A DNA stretch of 64,000 nucleotides from Eshraghiella sp045129695. Lineage in GTDB: Bacteria; Bacillota; Clostridia; Lachnospirales; Lachnospiraceae. Below, in pieces: positions 17,854 through 25,852 of the stretch. The position numbers and the translations under genes are program-made. The notes below the pieces were generated by a model, which did no database searches, was not told the origin of the DNA, and saw nothing but the letters and a program-made list of their open reading frames with translations. Position 1 is the stretch's first letter. The number at the start of each line of letters is the position of its first letter. The stretch is taken from assembly GCA_045129695.1 (NCBI GenBank), contig JBGVJZ010000043.1, positions 62,001-126,000 on the forward strand. Reading direction: 5' to 3'.

Positions 17854-19011
17854 TTATTTTAAATCCTGTATTGAGTACCCCTTACCGATGGATTCTTCCA
17901 CAGCAGCCAATGCACTTTCATAAGAACCGCCACATACATATCGGTTCTCAGGCTCATTGGTTGCCAGAAGAAATTCTCCATCTCTGGTAAGAATTGCATC
18001 ATAATACACAAAACAAAAATATGCTTCAATATATTCGTATGGATCCTCTTCTGTGGTATAGGTAGGCAACGCAATGCTGCCCTTATAAAACACCAGTACA
18101 TAATTCTCATATTTCTGCTCAAAGCCGGTGATATTATTAGCAAGAACCGTACCATAATACTCAAAGCCAACTGCTTTTTCATTATTATCACGATACAGAT
18201 ATTCATTATTACCGGTTACTTTATATGCCATACGGTAGGTCGTATCGTCTGTCTCATCAATTATGACCTTAATATTATCCTCGCTGAGACTTTCAATCAC
18301 TTTCATATCAAGTTCATCAGAAGAATCAATATATTTATCCGCCTTTACAATGGTGTATTTCTTCTCTGTCACATCAGAATAATAACCATTCTTCGCAGCC
18401 GCCTTTTCATCAAGCATGCAGGTAATTGTGATCTCATCTCCAATAGATAATCCCGATGTTCTGTCTATCTTATATTCCAGTTTAGAAATATATTCATCCT
18501 CAGATTCATTAATATAGGTCACATACACATAAGGGCTGGTGCCGCCTGTTATAAGCTTAATGTCCTTAAAGAGTTCCAGTTCACTGCCCTCCTTAAGATT
18601 ATCCACCTTGACATTCCTGTTATCCAATTCAATTATTATTCCGAGCTCTTTTGCTATTGCCTCATCATACTCAACCTTAACATTGATAACATCATCATTA
18701 GATAAATTCTCTTTCTTATCCAGAGTTATTCTGATACTGTCAACAAAAGCTTTATACTTATCCTTCTCTTCTTCAGATGCATTTTTTCCTGCAAGTGCAT
18801 TGTACAACCCGACATCATCCAGATATACTTCTGCTCCGGCCCTGTTATTCAAGCCCTCTATTGTTACTATTGCATATCTTGCAAGCGAAAGCTTATCTTC
18901 GGAAAACACGGCAGCCTTAAGAATAATCAATATAATAAGAATAATCAGCGGTATTGCAATTTTAAGAATTGTGGAAATTTTAACCTTACTTCCCATATAT
19001 ATACCATACAC
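17854..19011 (-). CDS. Membrane-anchored protein of unknown function with two LSNGD-type repeats
   Basis: 385 residues. Cytosolic N-terminus, one membrane helix (about 14-34), then an outer region. Two related segments stand out: about 93-130 (NLSNDDVINVKVEYDEAIAKELG) and about 178-210 (GLSIGDEITITCMLDEKAAAKNG), separated by a linker of about 50 residues; each looks like a small beta domain. I recall similar domains in Firmicute proteins with an N-terminal zinc ribbon; here no cysteine pair precedes the helix. The GTG start (19011) follows AAGGA at about 10 bases; an ATG five codons later is the alternative. It has its own promoter and is 22 bases from pilB, so it is probably co-transcribed with the pilus ATPase genes. 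No function is assigned. Confidence 0.75.
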   Translation of the reverse strand: MYGIYMGSKVKISTILKIAIPLIILIILIILKAAVFSEDKLSLARYAIVTIEGLNNRAGAEVYLDDVGLYNALAGKNASEEEKDKYKAFVDSIRITLDKKENLSNDDVINVKVEYDEAIAKELGIIIELDNRNVKVDNLKEGSELELFKDIKLITGGTSPYVYVTYINESEDEYISKLEYKIDRTSGLSIGDEITITCMLDEKAAAKNGYYSDVTEKKYTIVKADKYIDSSDELDMKVIESLSEDNIKVIIDETDDTTYRMAYKVTGNNEYLYRDNNEKAVGFEYYGTVLANNITGFEQKYENYVLVFYKGSIALPTYTTEEDPYEYIEAYFCFVYYDAILTRDGEFLLATNEPENRYVCGGSYESALAAVEESIGKGYSIQDLK

Positions 19012-19029
19012 ATTTATTTTATCCTTAAT

Positions 19030-19058
19030 ATGATACCATTTTTGTAAAAAAATTACAA
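19030..19058 (-). promoter_or_regulatory. Probable sigma-A promoter of the unknown gene-pilB-pilT operon
   Basis: Minus strand TTGTAA (19058-19053), 17-base spacer, TATCAT (19035-19030). It lies in the 57-base gap after sigG and gives a leader of about 12 bases to the GTG start. Confidence 0.5.
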
Positions 19059-19068
19059 TACTTTGTCT

Positions 19069-19845
19069 TTACAATAAGTAATTTTTCATAGATTTTAATG
19101 CATTTTTCTCTAAACGGCTTACTTGAGCCTGTGAAATTTGCACTTCTTTTGCCACTTCCATCTGCGTTTTTCCTTCAAAAAAGCGTAATCTTATAATATC
19201 CTTCTCTCTTTTGGGCAGTCTGTTTATTGCATCATTAAGTGCCATATCGTTTACCCAGTTTTCTTCCGTATTTTTGCTGTCACTTACCTGATCCATAACA
19301 TACAGGGTATCTCCACCATCAGAGTATACAGGTTCATACAAAGATACCGGATTCTGAATTGCATCCAACGCATATACAATATTTTCACGGCTTATACCTA
19401 TTTCCTGTGCAATTTCATTAATCGTCGGTTCCTTCTGTTTTTCCTTGGTAAGTCTTTCCTTGGCATAAATTGCTTTGTATGCCGTATCCCTCAACGAGCG
19501 TGATACCCTTATCTGACTGTTGTCCCTGATATATCGTCTGATTTCTCCGATTATCATAGGCACGGCATATGTGGAGAATTTTACCTGCTGACTTAAATCA
19601 AAGTTATCTATTGCCTTCATAAGTCCGATGCAGCCAATCTGGAACAAATCATCAAGATTCTCTCCATTACCGTTAAACCTCTGCACAATGCTGAGAACCA
19701 GTCTTAAGTTACCTTTAATGTATTTCTCTCTAGCGTTTGTATCTCCCTCTTTAACTTTAATTATAAGTTCCTCTTTTTCCGTCTCCGTAAGTAAAGGGAG
19801 CTTCGAAGTATTGACTCCACAAATTTCAACCTTGTAAGTTGCCAT
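19069..19845 (-). CDS. sigG: RNA polymerase sporulation sigma factor SigG
   Basis: 258 residues from the ATG at 19845 (MATYKVEICGVNTSKLPLL), which aligns with the conserved start of SigG; upstream in-frame codons lie in the leader. Region 2 is NLRLVLSIVQRFNG...DLFQIGCIGLMKAIDNFD and KFSTYAVPMIIGEIRRYIRD; region 3 is SLRDTAYKAIYAKERL; region 4 ends KTQMEVAKEVQISQAQVSRLEKNALKSMKNYL. SigG directs late forespore genes after engulfment. The VEICGVNTSKLP opening separates it from SigF. It is preceded by a strong terminator and a leader hairpin. A forespore promoter is expected but I could not fix one. Confidence 0.95.
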   Translation of the reverse strand: MATYKVEICGVNTSKLPLLTETEKEELIIKVKEGDTNAREKYIKGNLRLVLSIVQRFNGNGENLDDLFQIGCIGLMKAIDNFDLSQQVKFSTYAVPMIIGEIRRYIRDNSQIRVSRSLRDTAYKAIYAKERLTKEKQKEPTINEIAQEIGISRENIVYALDAIQNPVSLYEPVYSDGGDTLYVMDQVSDSKNTEENWVNDMALNDAINRLPKREKDIIRLRFFEGKTQMEVAKEVQISQAQVSRLEKNALKSMKNYLL

Positions 19846-19860
19846 ATTCCGTACCTGCCA

Positions 19861-19894
19861 ATCCATGTATTTTTTGTAACATTCGTACATGGAT
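19861..19894 (-). repeat. 9-bp inverted repeat in the sigG leader
   Basis: ATCCATGTA (19861-19869) pairs with TACATGGAT (19886-19894) around a 16-base loop, ending 16 bases before the sigG start codon. In RNA this would form a stem just upstream of the ribosome site. Confidence 0.45.
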
Positions 19895-19903
19895 AGGATT
19901 CAC

Positions 19904-19956
19904 AAAAAAACTTCCGTCTAATCATTTTAAATATAAAAATGATTACGGAAGTTTTT
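19904..19956 (-). terminator. Strong rho-independent terminator after the TrmB-type gene, bidirectional in form
   Basis: AAAAACTTCCG (19906-19916) pairs with CGGAAGTTTTT (19946-19956), and an inner AATCATTTT/AAAATGATT stem extends it after a small bulge. On the minus strand seven U follow; on the plus strand five U. The bases from 19957 to 20045 hold only AT-rich sequence with a weak inverted repeat at 20018-20040. Confidence 0.85.
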
Positions 19957-20045
19957 GGTAATCTTCATTATTTATAATTTACACAGTCAAACCATATATG
20001 AAAGCATACGTGAAACAATGAATATTAAAAATATATTCATCGAAA

Positions 20046-20588
20046 TTAATATACTCCCTTTTCTTTACGCTTTCTCTCAAAATCATCACTAACCATAATC
20101 TCTTCATAAACCTCTCTGCCATACTTTTGTCTGAACTTCATAAGATAAATATCATTATGAATATGTTCACATACCACCGATGCCAAAAGAGGATTGTTGG
20201 TTCTTGTCCCCTGCCATTCACCTGTCTCAGTGTTATAATTAGAAATCAGACTTTCTTCTTCATCAATTGCAATCATAAGTCTTGTACATACGTGATTAAT
20301 TCTCATCTTGTGATTATGAGTAAATACGCGCACTCCCTCCGGGACCTTTCCCAAATCGTAGAAAGAAAAAACAAATACGCTTATATTATTATCTACGAGA
20401 AATTCCAGTTCCTCAACAAGTTCCTTAATAGGAAAATCAGCATTAATAAATACACTTTCCTTCGCACGCTTTAATAAGGCTTTGGCAGAGCTGACCACAT
20501 TTTCAAACCCCTGAACATGCTCTATCCACTCATCCTCTGCCAAACTTATCTTTTTATCCGCTGACTCTCTTGTAATAATACTTGACAA
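20046..20588 (-). CDS. TrmB-type sensor domain protein lacking a DNA-binding domain
   Basis: About 180 residues. It matches the C-terminal effector domain of TrmB regulators: EWIEHVQGFENVVSSAKALLKRAKESVFI, ELVEELEFLVDNNISVFVFSF, GEWQGTRTNNPLLASVVCEHIHNDIYLMKF. Full TrmB proteins have about 250 residues with an N-terminal winged helix; here only a start region and the sensor are present. I take the TTG at 20588, seven bases after GGAGG; an ATG at 20594 sits too near that site and a TTG at 20606 precedes it. The gene has its own promoter and terminator, between sigE and sigG. It may bind a sugar or act with another regulator; that is inference. Confidence 0.7.
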   Translation of the reverse strand: MSSIITRESADKKISLAEDEWIEHVQGFENVVSSAKALLKRAKESVFINADFPIKELVEELEFLVDNNISVFVFSFYDLGKVPEGVRVFTHNHKMRINHVCTRLMIAIDEEESLISNYNTETGEWQGTRTNNPLLASVVCEHIHNDIYLMKFRQKYGREVYEEIMVSDDFERKRKEKGVY

Positions 20589-20622
20589 TGCCATCCCTCC
20601 AAACAAAATTTTCTTATATAAA

Positions 20623-20651
20623 ATTATATTATTTTATCAGGACTCAGGCAA
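20623..20651 (-). promoter_or_regulatory. Sigma-A-type promoter of the TrmB-type gene
   Basis: Minus strand TTGCCT (20651-20646), 17-base spacer, perfect TATAAT (20628-20623), within the 53 bases after the sigE stop. The expected leader is about 28 bases. Confidence 0.6.
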
Positions 20652-20659
20652 TATAAATT

Positions 20660-21400
20660 TTACTCATATCTTACAATTTCTTTTTTGAGCCTTTTAATAA
20701 TTTTCTTTTCAAGTCTCGAAATATAGGACTGGGATATGCCCAGTAAATCTGCCACCTCCTTCTGTGTAAGCTCGCTTCCGTCCGGTGAGCTTAATCCGAA
20801 GCGCAGGTCAATTATAGTTCTTTCCCTGTCACTTAACCTTTCAATTGCTTTCTTCAAAAGCTTTTTCTCTACTTCATCTTCCATATCCCTGTAAATGATA
20901 TCCTCATCAGTTCCAAGTATATCCGAGAGCAAAAGCTCATTTCCATCCCAGTCCACATTTAACGGCTCATCGATTGACACCTCCATGCGTGTTTTGTTAT
21001 TGCGTCTTAAATACATAAGAATTTCATTCTCAATGCAGCGTGAGGCATAGGTAGCAAGCTTTATTTTTTTCTCTACATTAAAAGAATTAATGGCTTTGAT
21101 AAGTCCGATTGTTCCTATGGAAATCAAATCCTCAACCCCAACTCCCGTATTATCAAATTTTTTGGCTATGTACACAACCAGTCTTAAATTATGTTCAATA
21201 AGAATAGCCTTTGCCTTTTTGTCAAATTCCGTTCCAAGGTCCGCTATTACCTCCGCCTCTTCCTCGGGGTCTAACGGAGCAGGCAGCACATCTGCTCCTC
21301 CTATATAGTGAATATCACCTTTGTTTTCCATGAAAAAACTATGGAAGGTAGGTACCATTTTAAACTGAAAACATTGTGGCATCATTACTTTTAAATACAT
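20660..21400 (-). CDS. sigE: RNA polymerase sporulation sigma factor SigE (pro-form)
   Basis: 246 residues. Residues about 1-29 are the pro-sequence (MYLKVMMPQCFQFKMVPTF...), which is cleaved by SpoIIGA to activate the factor in the mother cell. Then YIGGADVLPAPLDPEEE aligns with the conserved YIGGSEALPPPL of SigE. Region 2 is nearly invariant: VEDLISIGTIGLIKAINSF and KKIKLATYASRCIENEILMY. DWDGNELLLSDILGTDEDII and the region 4 helix KEVADLLGISQSYISRLEKK follow. The ATG has an AAGGAG ribosome site. The stop of spoIIGA lies 13 bases upstream, the usual spoIIG arrangement. Confidence 0.97.
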   Translation of the reverse strand: MYLKVMMPQCFQFKMVPTFHSFFMENKGDIHYIGGADVLPAPLDPEEEAEVIADLGTEFDKKAKAILIEHNLRLVVYIAKKFDNTGVGVEDLISIGTIGLIKAINSFNVEKKIKLATYASRCIENEILMYLRRNNKTRMEVSIDEPLNVDWDGNELLLSDILGTDEDIIYRDMEDEVEKKLLKKAIERLSDRERTIIDLRFGLSSPDGSELTQKEVADLLGISQSYISRLEKKIIKRLKKEIVRYE

Positions 21401-21413
21401 TTTTCTGGCTCCT

Positions 21414-22298
21414 TTAATCTGTAATCCCGTTCACCACATCCGGATGCAGAATCACCTTATAGCCTGATTTGGCAGAAAACTTACCCGAATATAATGCAAA
21501 CAGCGGATTATTCACAATTTTTGTTTCTTTTCTTCCTATAATTATGAGTTTATTTACGCGTATCACCGGTATCATTCCACGCTCAGTTCCTATTGACGAA
21601 TAAGGAATAAGGTGAAAAGACATTTTTTCATACGAAGTAATCAGTTCCATCACAGCAGACGCTTCTACGATATTAACTGCGCCATTAAAAACCGGGTCAT
21701 GCAGTCCGTTGCCCGTATCACATAATGCAGGCAGCTTAACTCTGATTCCATCATTTTCAATTATTACTGTATATCGTGCTTCAATGGTGTTTTTTCCTGA
21801 TTGGATAAACACAACCAGCCATCTAATCAGGGCATATCCGGGTATGCTTCCTGCCACAATCAGCCACAGACCCGGATTATCGCCCTTTGCAGATACCAGT
21901 GTGTGAATAAAATATCCAAAGGTGGTATAGTAATAAATCACGTGCAAAAGTCCCCCAAGAACAAACGTTACAATATATAATATCCCTATACCTTTCATAA
22001 GAGCTTTGAAATCTTTTATGCCAACTATAAACAGTACCATCAAAGGTCCCACCAGCAGATAAGTTACGATATTCCACGCAGGGTTGATAAGGCCAAACCC
22101 CATCATGGCACATGCCCATAATGCTCCAATCACTGCACCTGAAATCCTGCGTATGTACGTAATCAAAAAATCTTTACAGCTGCCATTTGCCGGCAAAGTG
22201 GTGGTGTGTTGCAGAATCCATGCAGTTATGGAAAGAACTGTATAATCCATTATGAAATTAACCACGAACAGCACATCAAGATATATTACATAATGCAA
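21414..22298 (-). CDS. spoIIGA: Sporulation sigma-E processing peptidase SpoIIGA
   Basis: 294 residues from the TTG at 22298 (reads MHYVIYLDVLFVVNFIMDY), which lies six bases after AGGAGG and matches the family's usual 'VIYLDVLFL.NF.MD' opening. Five hydrophobic helices fill the first 165 residues. The C-terminal half is an aspartic protease domain with the single catalytic motif CDTGNGLHDP (Asp near 194) and HLIPYSSIGTERG, so it works as a dimer. It cleaves pro-SigE after the forespore signal. It is co-transcribed with sigE from a promoter with Spo0A-type features. Confidence 0.95.
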   Translation of the reverse strand: MHYVIYLDVLFVVNFIMDYTVLSITAWILQHTTTLPANGSCKDFLITYIRRISGAVIGALWACAMMGFGLINPAWNIVTYLLVGPLMVLFIVGIKDFKALMKGIGILYIVTFVLGGLLHVIYYYTTFGYFIHTLVSAKGDNPGLWLIVAGSIPGYALIRWLVVFIQSGKNTIEARYTVIIENDGIRVKLPALCDTGNGLHDPVFNGAVNIVEASAVMELITSYEKMSFHLIPYSSIGTERGMIPVIRVNKLIIIGRKETKIVNNPLFALYSGKFSAKSGYKVILHPDVVNGITD

Positions 22299-22326
22299 GC
22301 TACACCTCCTGTCGCGGTACTTGTAC

Positions 22327-22360
22327 ATTATAGAAAAAAGTTTGTGAAATATTTGTCGAA
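22327..22360 (-). promoter_or_regulatory. spoIIG promoter with Spo0A box and long spacing
   Basis: A perfect TATAAT (22332-22327, minus strand) lies 21 bases from a TCGACA hexamer (22359-22354). That hexamer is part of a perfect 0A box, TGTCGAA, on the plus strand (22354-22360). The Bacillus subtilis spoIIG promoter likewise has over-long -35/-10 spacing and needs Spo0A bound at its -35 region. Two TGTCGCA near-matches occur further upstream at 22427-22433 and 22461-22467. Confidence 0.65.
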
Positions 22361-22426
22361 ACTAAGGTTTGCAAATAAAGAAGTTATAGACAGTAAATGA
22401 CTAATTATTAATAGAAAGCATTAAAA

Positions 22427-22467
22427 TGCGACAAGTTTTGCTCTCTGTCAGCAAAAAGCCTGTCGCA
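22427..22467 (-). terminator. Second hairpin between ftsZ and spoIIGA
   Basis: TGCGACA (22427-22433) pairs with TGTCGCA (22461-22467), with an inner TTTTGCT/AGCAAAA stem (22436-22442, 22450-22456). On the minus strand TTTTAAT follows, so it could be a back-up terminator shielding spoIIG from ftsZ read-through. Its arms also resemble 0A boxes (6 of 7 bases). Confidence 0.45.
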
Positions 22468-22511
22468 AAAAGTATTTTTTCGTATATTGTGCAGATTGAA
22501 GCAAAAAAACA

Positions 22512-22560
22512 TAATAAAAACAGACTGCTGCAAAATTAAATTCTGTAACAGTCTGTTTTA
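22512..22560 (-). terminator. Rho-independent terminator of ftsZ
   Basis: AAAACAGACTG (22517-22527) pairs with CAGTCTGTTTT (22549-22559), followed on the minus strand by TTTTTATT. It begins 16 bases after the ftsZ stop codon. Confidence 0.8.
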
Positions 22561-22575
22561 AATAATTCATGTATT

Positions 22576-23730
22576 TTATTTCTTTCTCTGAAGGAAGCCC
22601 GGAATGTTAATCTCCTTCTCTTTAACGCTTGCCTCTTTTGGTTTAGCAAGTCCAGGAATCTCTGTTCTTGGCTTAGCTTCCGCAGAAGCATATGTTGTCT
22701 GATATGTAGGAACGGTTCTTGCCGGTGCAGGCTGTGCCTTATATCCAAACCCCGCAAGTGCACTCGCAGCCGCAGCTGAATATCCGTCAAGTCCTGTTGC
22801 AATTACGGTGATTGTTGCCTGATCCTGAACCGAATCATCATATACAGCACCGAAGATAATAGTTGCATTCTCACCTGCAAGCTCCTGTACATAGCTCGCT
22901 GCCTCATTAGCCTCCATAAGTCCGATATCACCGCTGATATTAATTATTACATGGGATGCACCCTCAATTGTTGTCTCAAGAAGCGGACTTGCAACTGCAA
23001 TCTTAACTGCTTCAATTGCTTTATCATCGCCCTTAGCCGTACCGATACCGATATGAGCAATACCCTTGTCCTTCATTACAGTCTGAACGTCTGCAAAGTC
23101 AAGATTAATAAGTCCCGGCACATTAATAAGGTCAGTAATTCCCTGAACTGCCTGCTGAAGAACCTCGTCAGCCTTCTTAAGAGCATCCGGCATTGTTGTT
23201 CTTCTGTCAACGATTTCCAGAAGCTTGTCATTAGGAATAATAATCAATGTATCCACACTGTCCTTAAGCTTCTCAATTCCTGTAAGTGCATTAGTCATTC
23301 TGGTCTTAGCCTCAAATTTGAAAGGCTTGGTAACAACACCTACAGTAAGAATACCCATATCTCTTGCAATCTTAGCAACAACAGGAGCTGCACCTGTACC
23401 GGTTCCGCCACCCATACCACAGGTAACAAATACCATATCTGCTCCCTTGATAGCCTGTGTAAGCTCTTCTACGCTCTCTTCTGCTGCCTTCTCACCAACC
23501 TCAGGCTTAGCTCCTGCACCAAGTCCCTTGGTAAGCTTCTCTCCAATCTGAATTGCGCTTGAAGCCTTGCAAAGCTTCAATGCCTGTTTATCAGTATTAA
23601 CGCCAATAAATTCAACTCCACAAATACTCTCATCAATCATACGGTTGACCGCATTATTACCTGCACCACCTACACCTATTACAATAATCTTAGCTGATGC
23701 TTCTGACTCATTAGTTCTGATTTCTAACAA
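22576..23730 (-). CDS. ftsZ: Cell division protein FtsZ
   Basis: 384 residues. Tubulin-like GTPase that forms the Z ring at mid-cell or at the asymmetric septum. KIIVIGVGGAGNNAVNRMI opens the GTP-binding domain, the tubulin signature GGGTGTGAAP is near 105, and NDKLLEIVDRRTTMPDALKKAD contains the T7-loop side of the fold. The C-terminal linker is short and ends in EINIPGFLQRKK, the conserved peptide that binds FtsA, SepF and similar partners. The start is a TTG eight bases after AAGGAGG. It is transcribed alone from its own promoters and ends in a strong terminator. Confidence 0.97.
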   Translation of the reverse strand: MLEIRTNESEASAKIIVIGVGGAGNNAVNRMIDESICGVEFIGVNTDKQALKLCKASSAIQIGEKLTKGLGAGAKPEVGEKAAEESVEELTQAIKGADMVFVTCGMGGGTGTGAAPVVAKIARDMGILTVGVVTKPFKFEAKTRMTNALTGIEKLKDSVDTLIIIPNDKLLEIVDRRTTMPDALKKADEVLQQAVQGITDLINVPGLINLDFADVQTVMKDKGIAHIGIGTAKGDDKAIEAVKIAVASPLLETTIEGASHVIINISGDIGLMEANEAASYVQELAGENATIIFGAVYDDSVQDQATITVIATGLDGYSAAAASALAGFGYKAQPAPARTVPTYQTTYASAEAKPRTEIPGLAKPKEASVKEKEINIPGFLQRKK

Positions 23731-23791
23731 AGCCTTGTCCTCCTTAAACCACTATCTATTTCATTAAAACTGCCATTTTTCATAAAATCAC

Positions 23792-23828
23792 ATAATAATA
23801 TAATATTATTAATCTGACAAAATATCAA
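23792..23828 (-). promoter_or_regulatory. Two overlapping sigma-A promoters of ftsZ
   Basis: Minus strand: TTGATA (23828-23823), 17-base spacer, TATTAT (23805-23800); and TTGTCA (23820-23815), 17-base spacer, TATTAT (23797-23792). They occupy the 125-base gap between ftsQ and ftsZ and give a leader of about 55-70 bases. Confidence 0.6.
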
Positions 23829-23855
23829 CAATTAATTTTTCTTTTTGTAATTTTT

Positions 23856-24599
23856 TTATTCTGTTTCCGTAAATGTAATATACTCCGTGCCTTCTGTATA
23901 CTCATCCAGATGCAATGTGCCCTTCATTCCCTTTAGTTCTTCAATCATACAACTGAGTTCATAAATCCGGTTTCCCATATTGTAGTCATTTTGTCCCAAT
24001 TTGACAAGTACATCACCAATCATAATATCTATGGAACCATCTTCTTCTACATTAATGGTTTCCATTACAATAGAATACTTGTCCAAATACTGCGTTATGT
24101 CAAGAAGTGTCTGAAACACCTGCATATCAGGAACCTCAAGCTTTTCATGTAACACAATATAATCAAATTCCAGTCCGGTAACCTCCGGTACACCGTTGAT
24201 TACCTGAGCGGAGCTTTCAACAATTACACCATCCTTATCAAAATACATATTATTGCCCTTATAGGACACATACCCAACAAGACTCTTCTCATAAACCGTT
24301 ACTTCAAGAGTATGTGAATCTGTTATCTCTATATCAACTTTTGCAATAAAAGGTATCTCCGGCATTGGATTTTTGCTGTCCGTATATTTAAACAGCAATA
24401 TATTACTGTCACTTCGCTTCTCAAATATGTACTGATAAAGCTCCTCATAGGTATATTTATCACTGCCACTTATATTAATGGTAGTGATTTTAAATTCTTT
24501 GTATATAAAAAAGCCTGCCGCTCCCAATCCTGTAAGCAGGACAAGTATAATAATTACTGCTGTTAATTTGGAACGTCTTCCACGGCGTCTTCTTTCCAT
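23856..24599 (-). CDS. ftsQ: Cell division protein FtsQ/DivIB
   Basis: 247 residues. A strongly basic cytosolic end (MERRRRGRRSKL), one membrane helix (about 13-32), a POTRA domain (about 35-105: ITTINISGSDKYTYEELYQYIF, IEITDSHTLEVTVYEKSLVGYV) and a beta domain. It is a bitopic septal protein acting with FtsL and FtsB/DivIC to license septal wall synthesis. The start codon lies inside murA, overlapping it by 37 bases, so translation is probably coupled. It closes the murA-ftsQ transcription unit before the separate ftsZ. Confidence 0.88.
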   Translation of the reverse strand: MERRRRGRRSKLTAVIIILVLLTGLGAAGFFIYKEFKITTINISGSDKYTYEELYQYIFEKRSDSNILLFKYTDSKNPMPEIPFIAKVDIEITDSHTLEVTVYEKSLVGYVSYKGNNMYFDKDGVIVESSAQVINGVPEVTGLEFDYIVLHEKLEVPDMQVFQTLLDITQYLDKYSIVMETINVEEDGSIDIMIGDVLVKLGQNDYNMGNRIYELSCMIEELKGMKGTLHLDEYTEGTEYITFTETE

Positions 24600-25846
24600 T
24601 CTATATCTGCTCCCAAAAAGTGTAAATCTCTTATAATATCTTCATAGCCCCTCTGAATATACGGGTATCCGTAAACGAGTGTATATCCACAAGCTCCCAA
24701 AGCTGCAATGACCAGTGCCGCGCCTCCTCTTAAATCAGGTGCCTTAACCACTGCTCCAATAAGCGTTTCCTTTCCTGTAACATACACAAAATCCTCTTTC
24801 ATATTGATGTCAGCTCCCATTTTCTCAAGCTCTGCCACAATTCCATAGCGATAAGGATATATAATGTCACGTATTTTGGAAATACCAACGCAATAACATG
24901 CCACTGCCATCATCTGCGGCTGCAAATCCGTTGCAAGTTCAGGATATGGTCCTGTTACCACAGGTAACAGGCTTCTTGTTCTGTAATCCGACATTCCTAT
25001 TATCTCATTTGTTTTTGAATCTGTAAATATGTGACATCCAATTTTTCTGAGATGGATAATTAATTTTGTCAGACGCTCAGGCTTAATTCCGGTAAGTCTT
25101 ATATTTCCTCCCGCTATTGCAACTGCAGCAAGATATGTCCCTGCTACAATGCGGTCTCCGGGGATATCAAATACCGCACCATGAAGTTCTCTGCCTCCAT
25201 TTACAATTATCGTATTACTCCCTGCACCCTTAACATCTGCACCCATCGCAATCAGAAAATCGCAAAAATCAACTATTTCAGGTTCCCTTGTGCAATTATT
25301 AAATTCCGTTATACCATTTGAAGCCACAGCTAATAACAGAAGGTTTTCCAGTGCCCCAAGACTTTTTCCCGGAAAAATATATTTAGCATATTCTCTTTTT
25401 CCGTCATATGCAGCCAAAAGAACGGTGCCGTCCTCTTCCACAACTCCACCCAACTGCCTTGTACCTTCAATATGGTAGTCAATTGGTCTTTCCCCCAAAT
25501 TACACCCACCGGGATATGGCATAATAACCCTTCCAAATCTGGCAAGCATGGCACCCATATATACAATTGATGCCCGAAGATTTCCGCATTCAGCAGGAAG
25601 CTGTTTTTCCACTGCATTTCTGCAATTTATTTTAAGAATATTATTCTCAAACTCACAGTAGCAGCCCAGATATTTAAGAATTTTAATCATTTCCCAGACA
25701 TCTGTTATATCAGGACAATTCCTCAGTGTTATCTCTTCATCCGTAAGCAATGCCGCCGCTATCATGGGCAGACATGAATTTTTTGAGCCCTGTATTTTAA
25801 GTGTTCCTTCCAGTCTTTTTTTGCCTCCAATACTAAGATAACCCAT
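24563..25846 (-). CDS. murA: UDP-N-acetylglucosamine 1-carboxyvinyltransferase MurA
   Basis: 427 residues. Transfers enolpyruvate from phosphoenolpyruvate to UDP-GlcNAc, the first committed peptidoglycan step. Visible motifs: GSKNSCLPMIAAALL (KN pair binding substrate, near 21), NLRASIVYMGAMLARFG, and PYPGGCNLGERPID with the catalytic, fosfomycin-sensitive cysteine (near 118). DIPGDRIVAGTYLAAVAI and TDLQPQMMAVA are also conserved. A strong hairpin precedes the gene and covers its weak GCGGGG ribosome site. It lies between ftsW and ftsQ, where murG is often found in other Firmicutes. Confidence 0.95.
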   Translation of the reverse strand: MGYLSIGGKKRLEGTLKIQGSKNSCLPMIAAALLTDEEITLRNCPDITDVWEMIKILKYLGCYCEFENNILKINCRNAVEKQLPAECGNLRASIVYMGAMLARFGRVIMPYPGGCNLGERPIDYHIEGTRQLGGVVEEDGTVLLAAYDGKREYAKYIFPGKSLGALENLLLLAVASNGITEFNNCTREPEIVDFCDFLIAMGADVKGAGSNTIIVNGGRELHGAVFDIPGDRIVAGTYLAAVAIAGGNIRLTGIKPERLTKLIIHLRKIGCHIFTDSKTNEIIGMSDYRTRSLLPVVTGPYPELATDLQPQMMAVACYCVGISKIRDIIYPYRYGIVAELEKMGADINMKEDFVYVTGKETLIGAVVKAPDLRGGAALVIAALGACGYTLVYGYPYIQRGYEDIIRDLHFLGADIEWKEDAVEDVPN

Positions 25847-25852
25847 AGAAAA

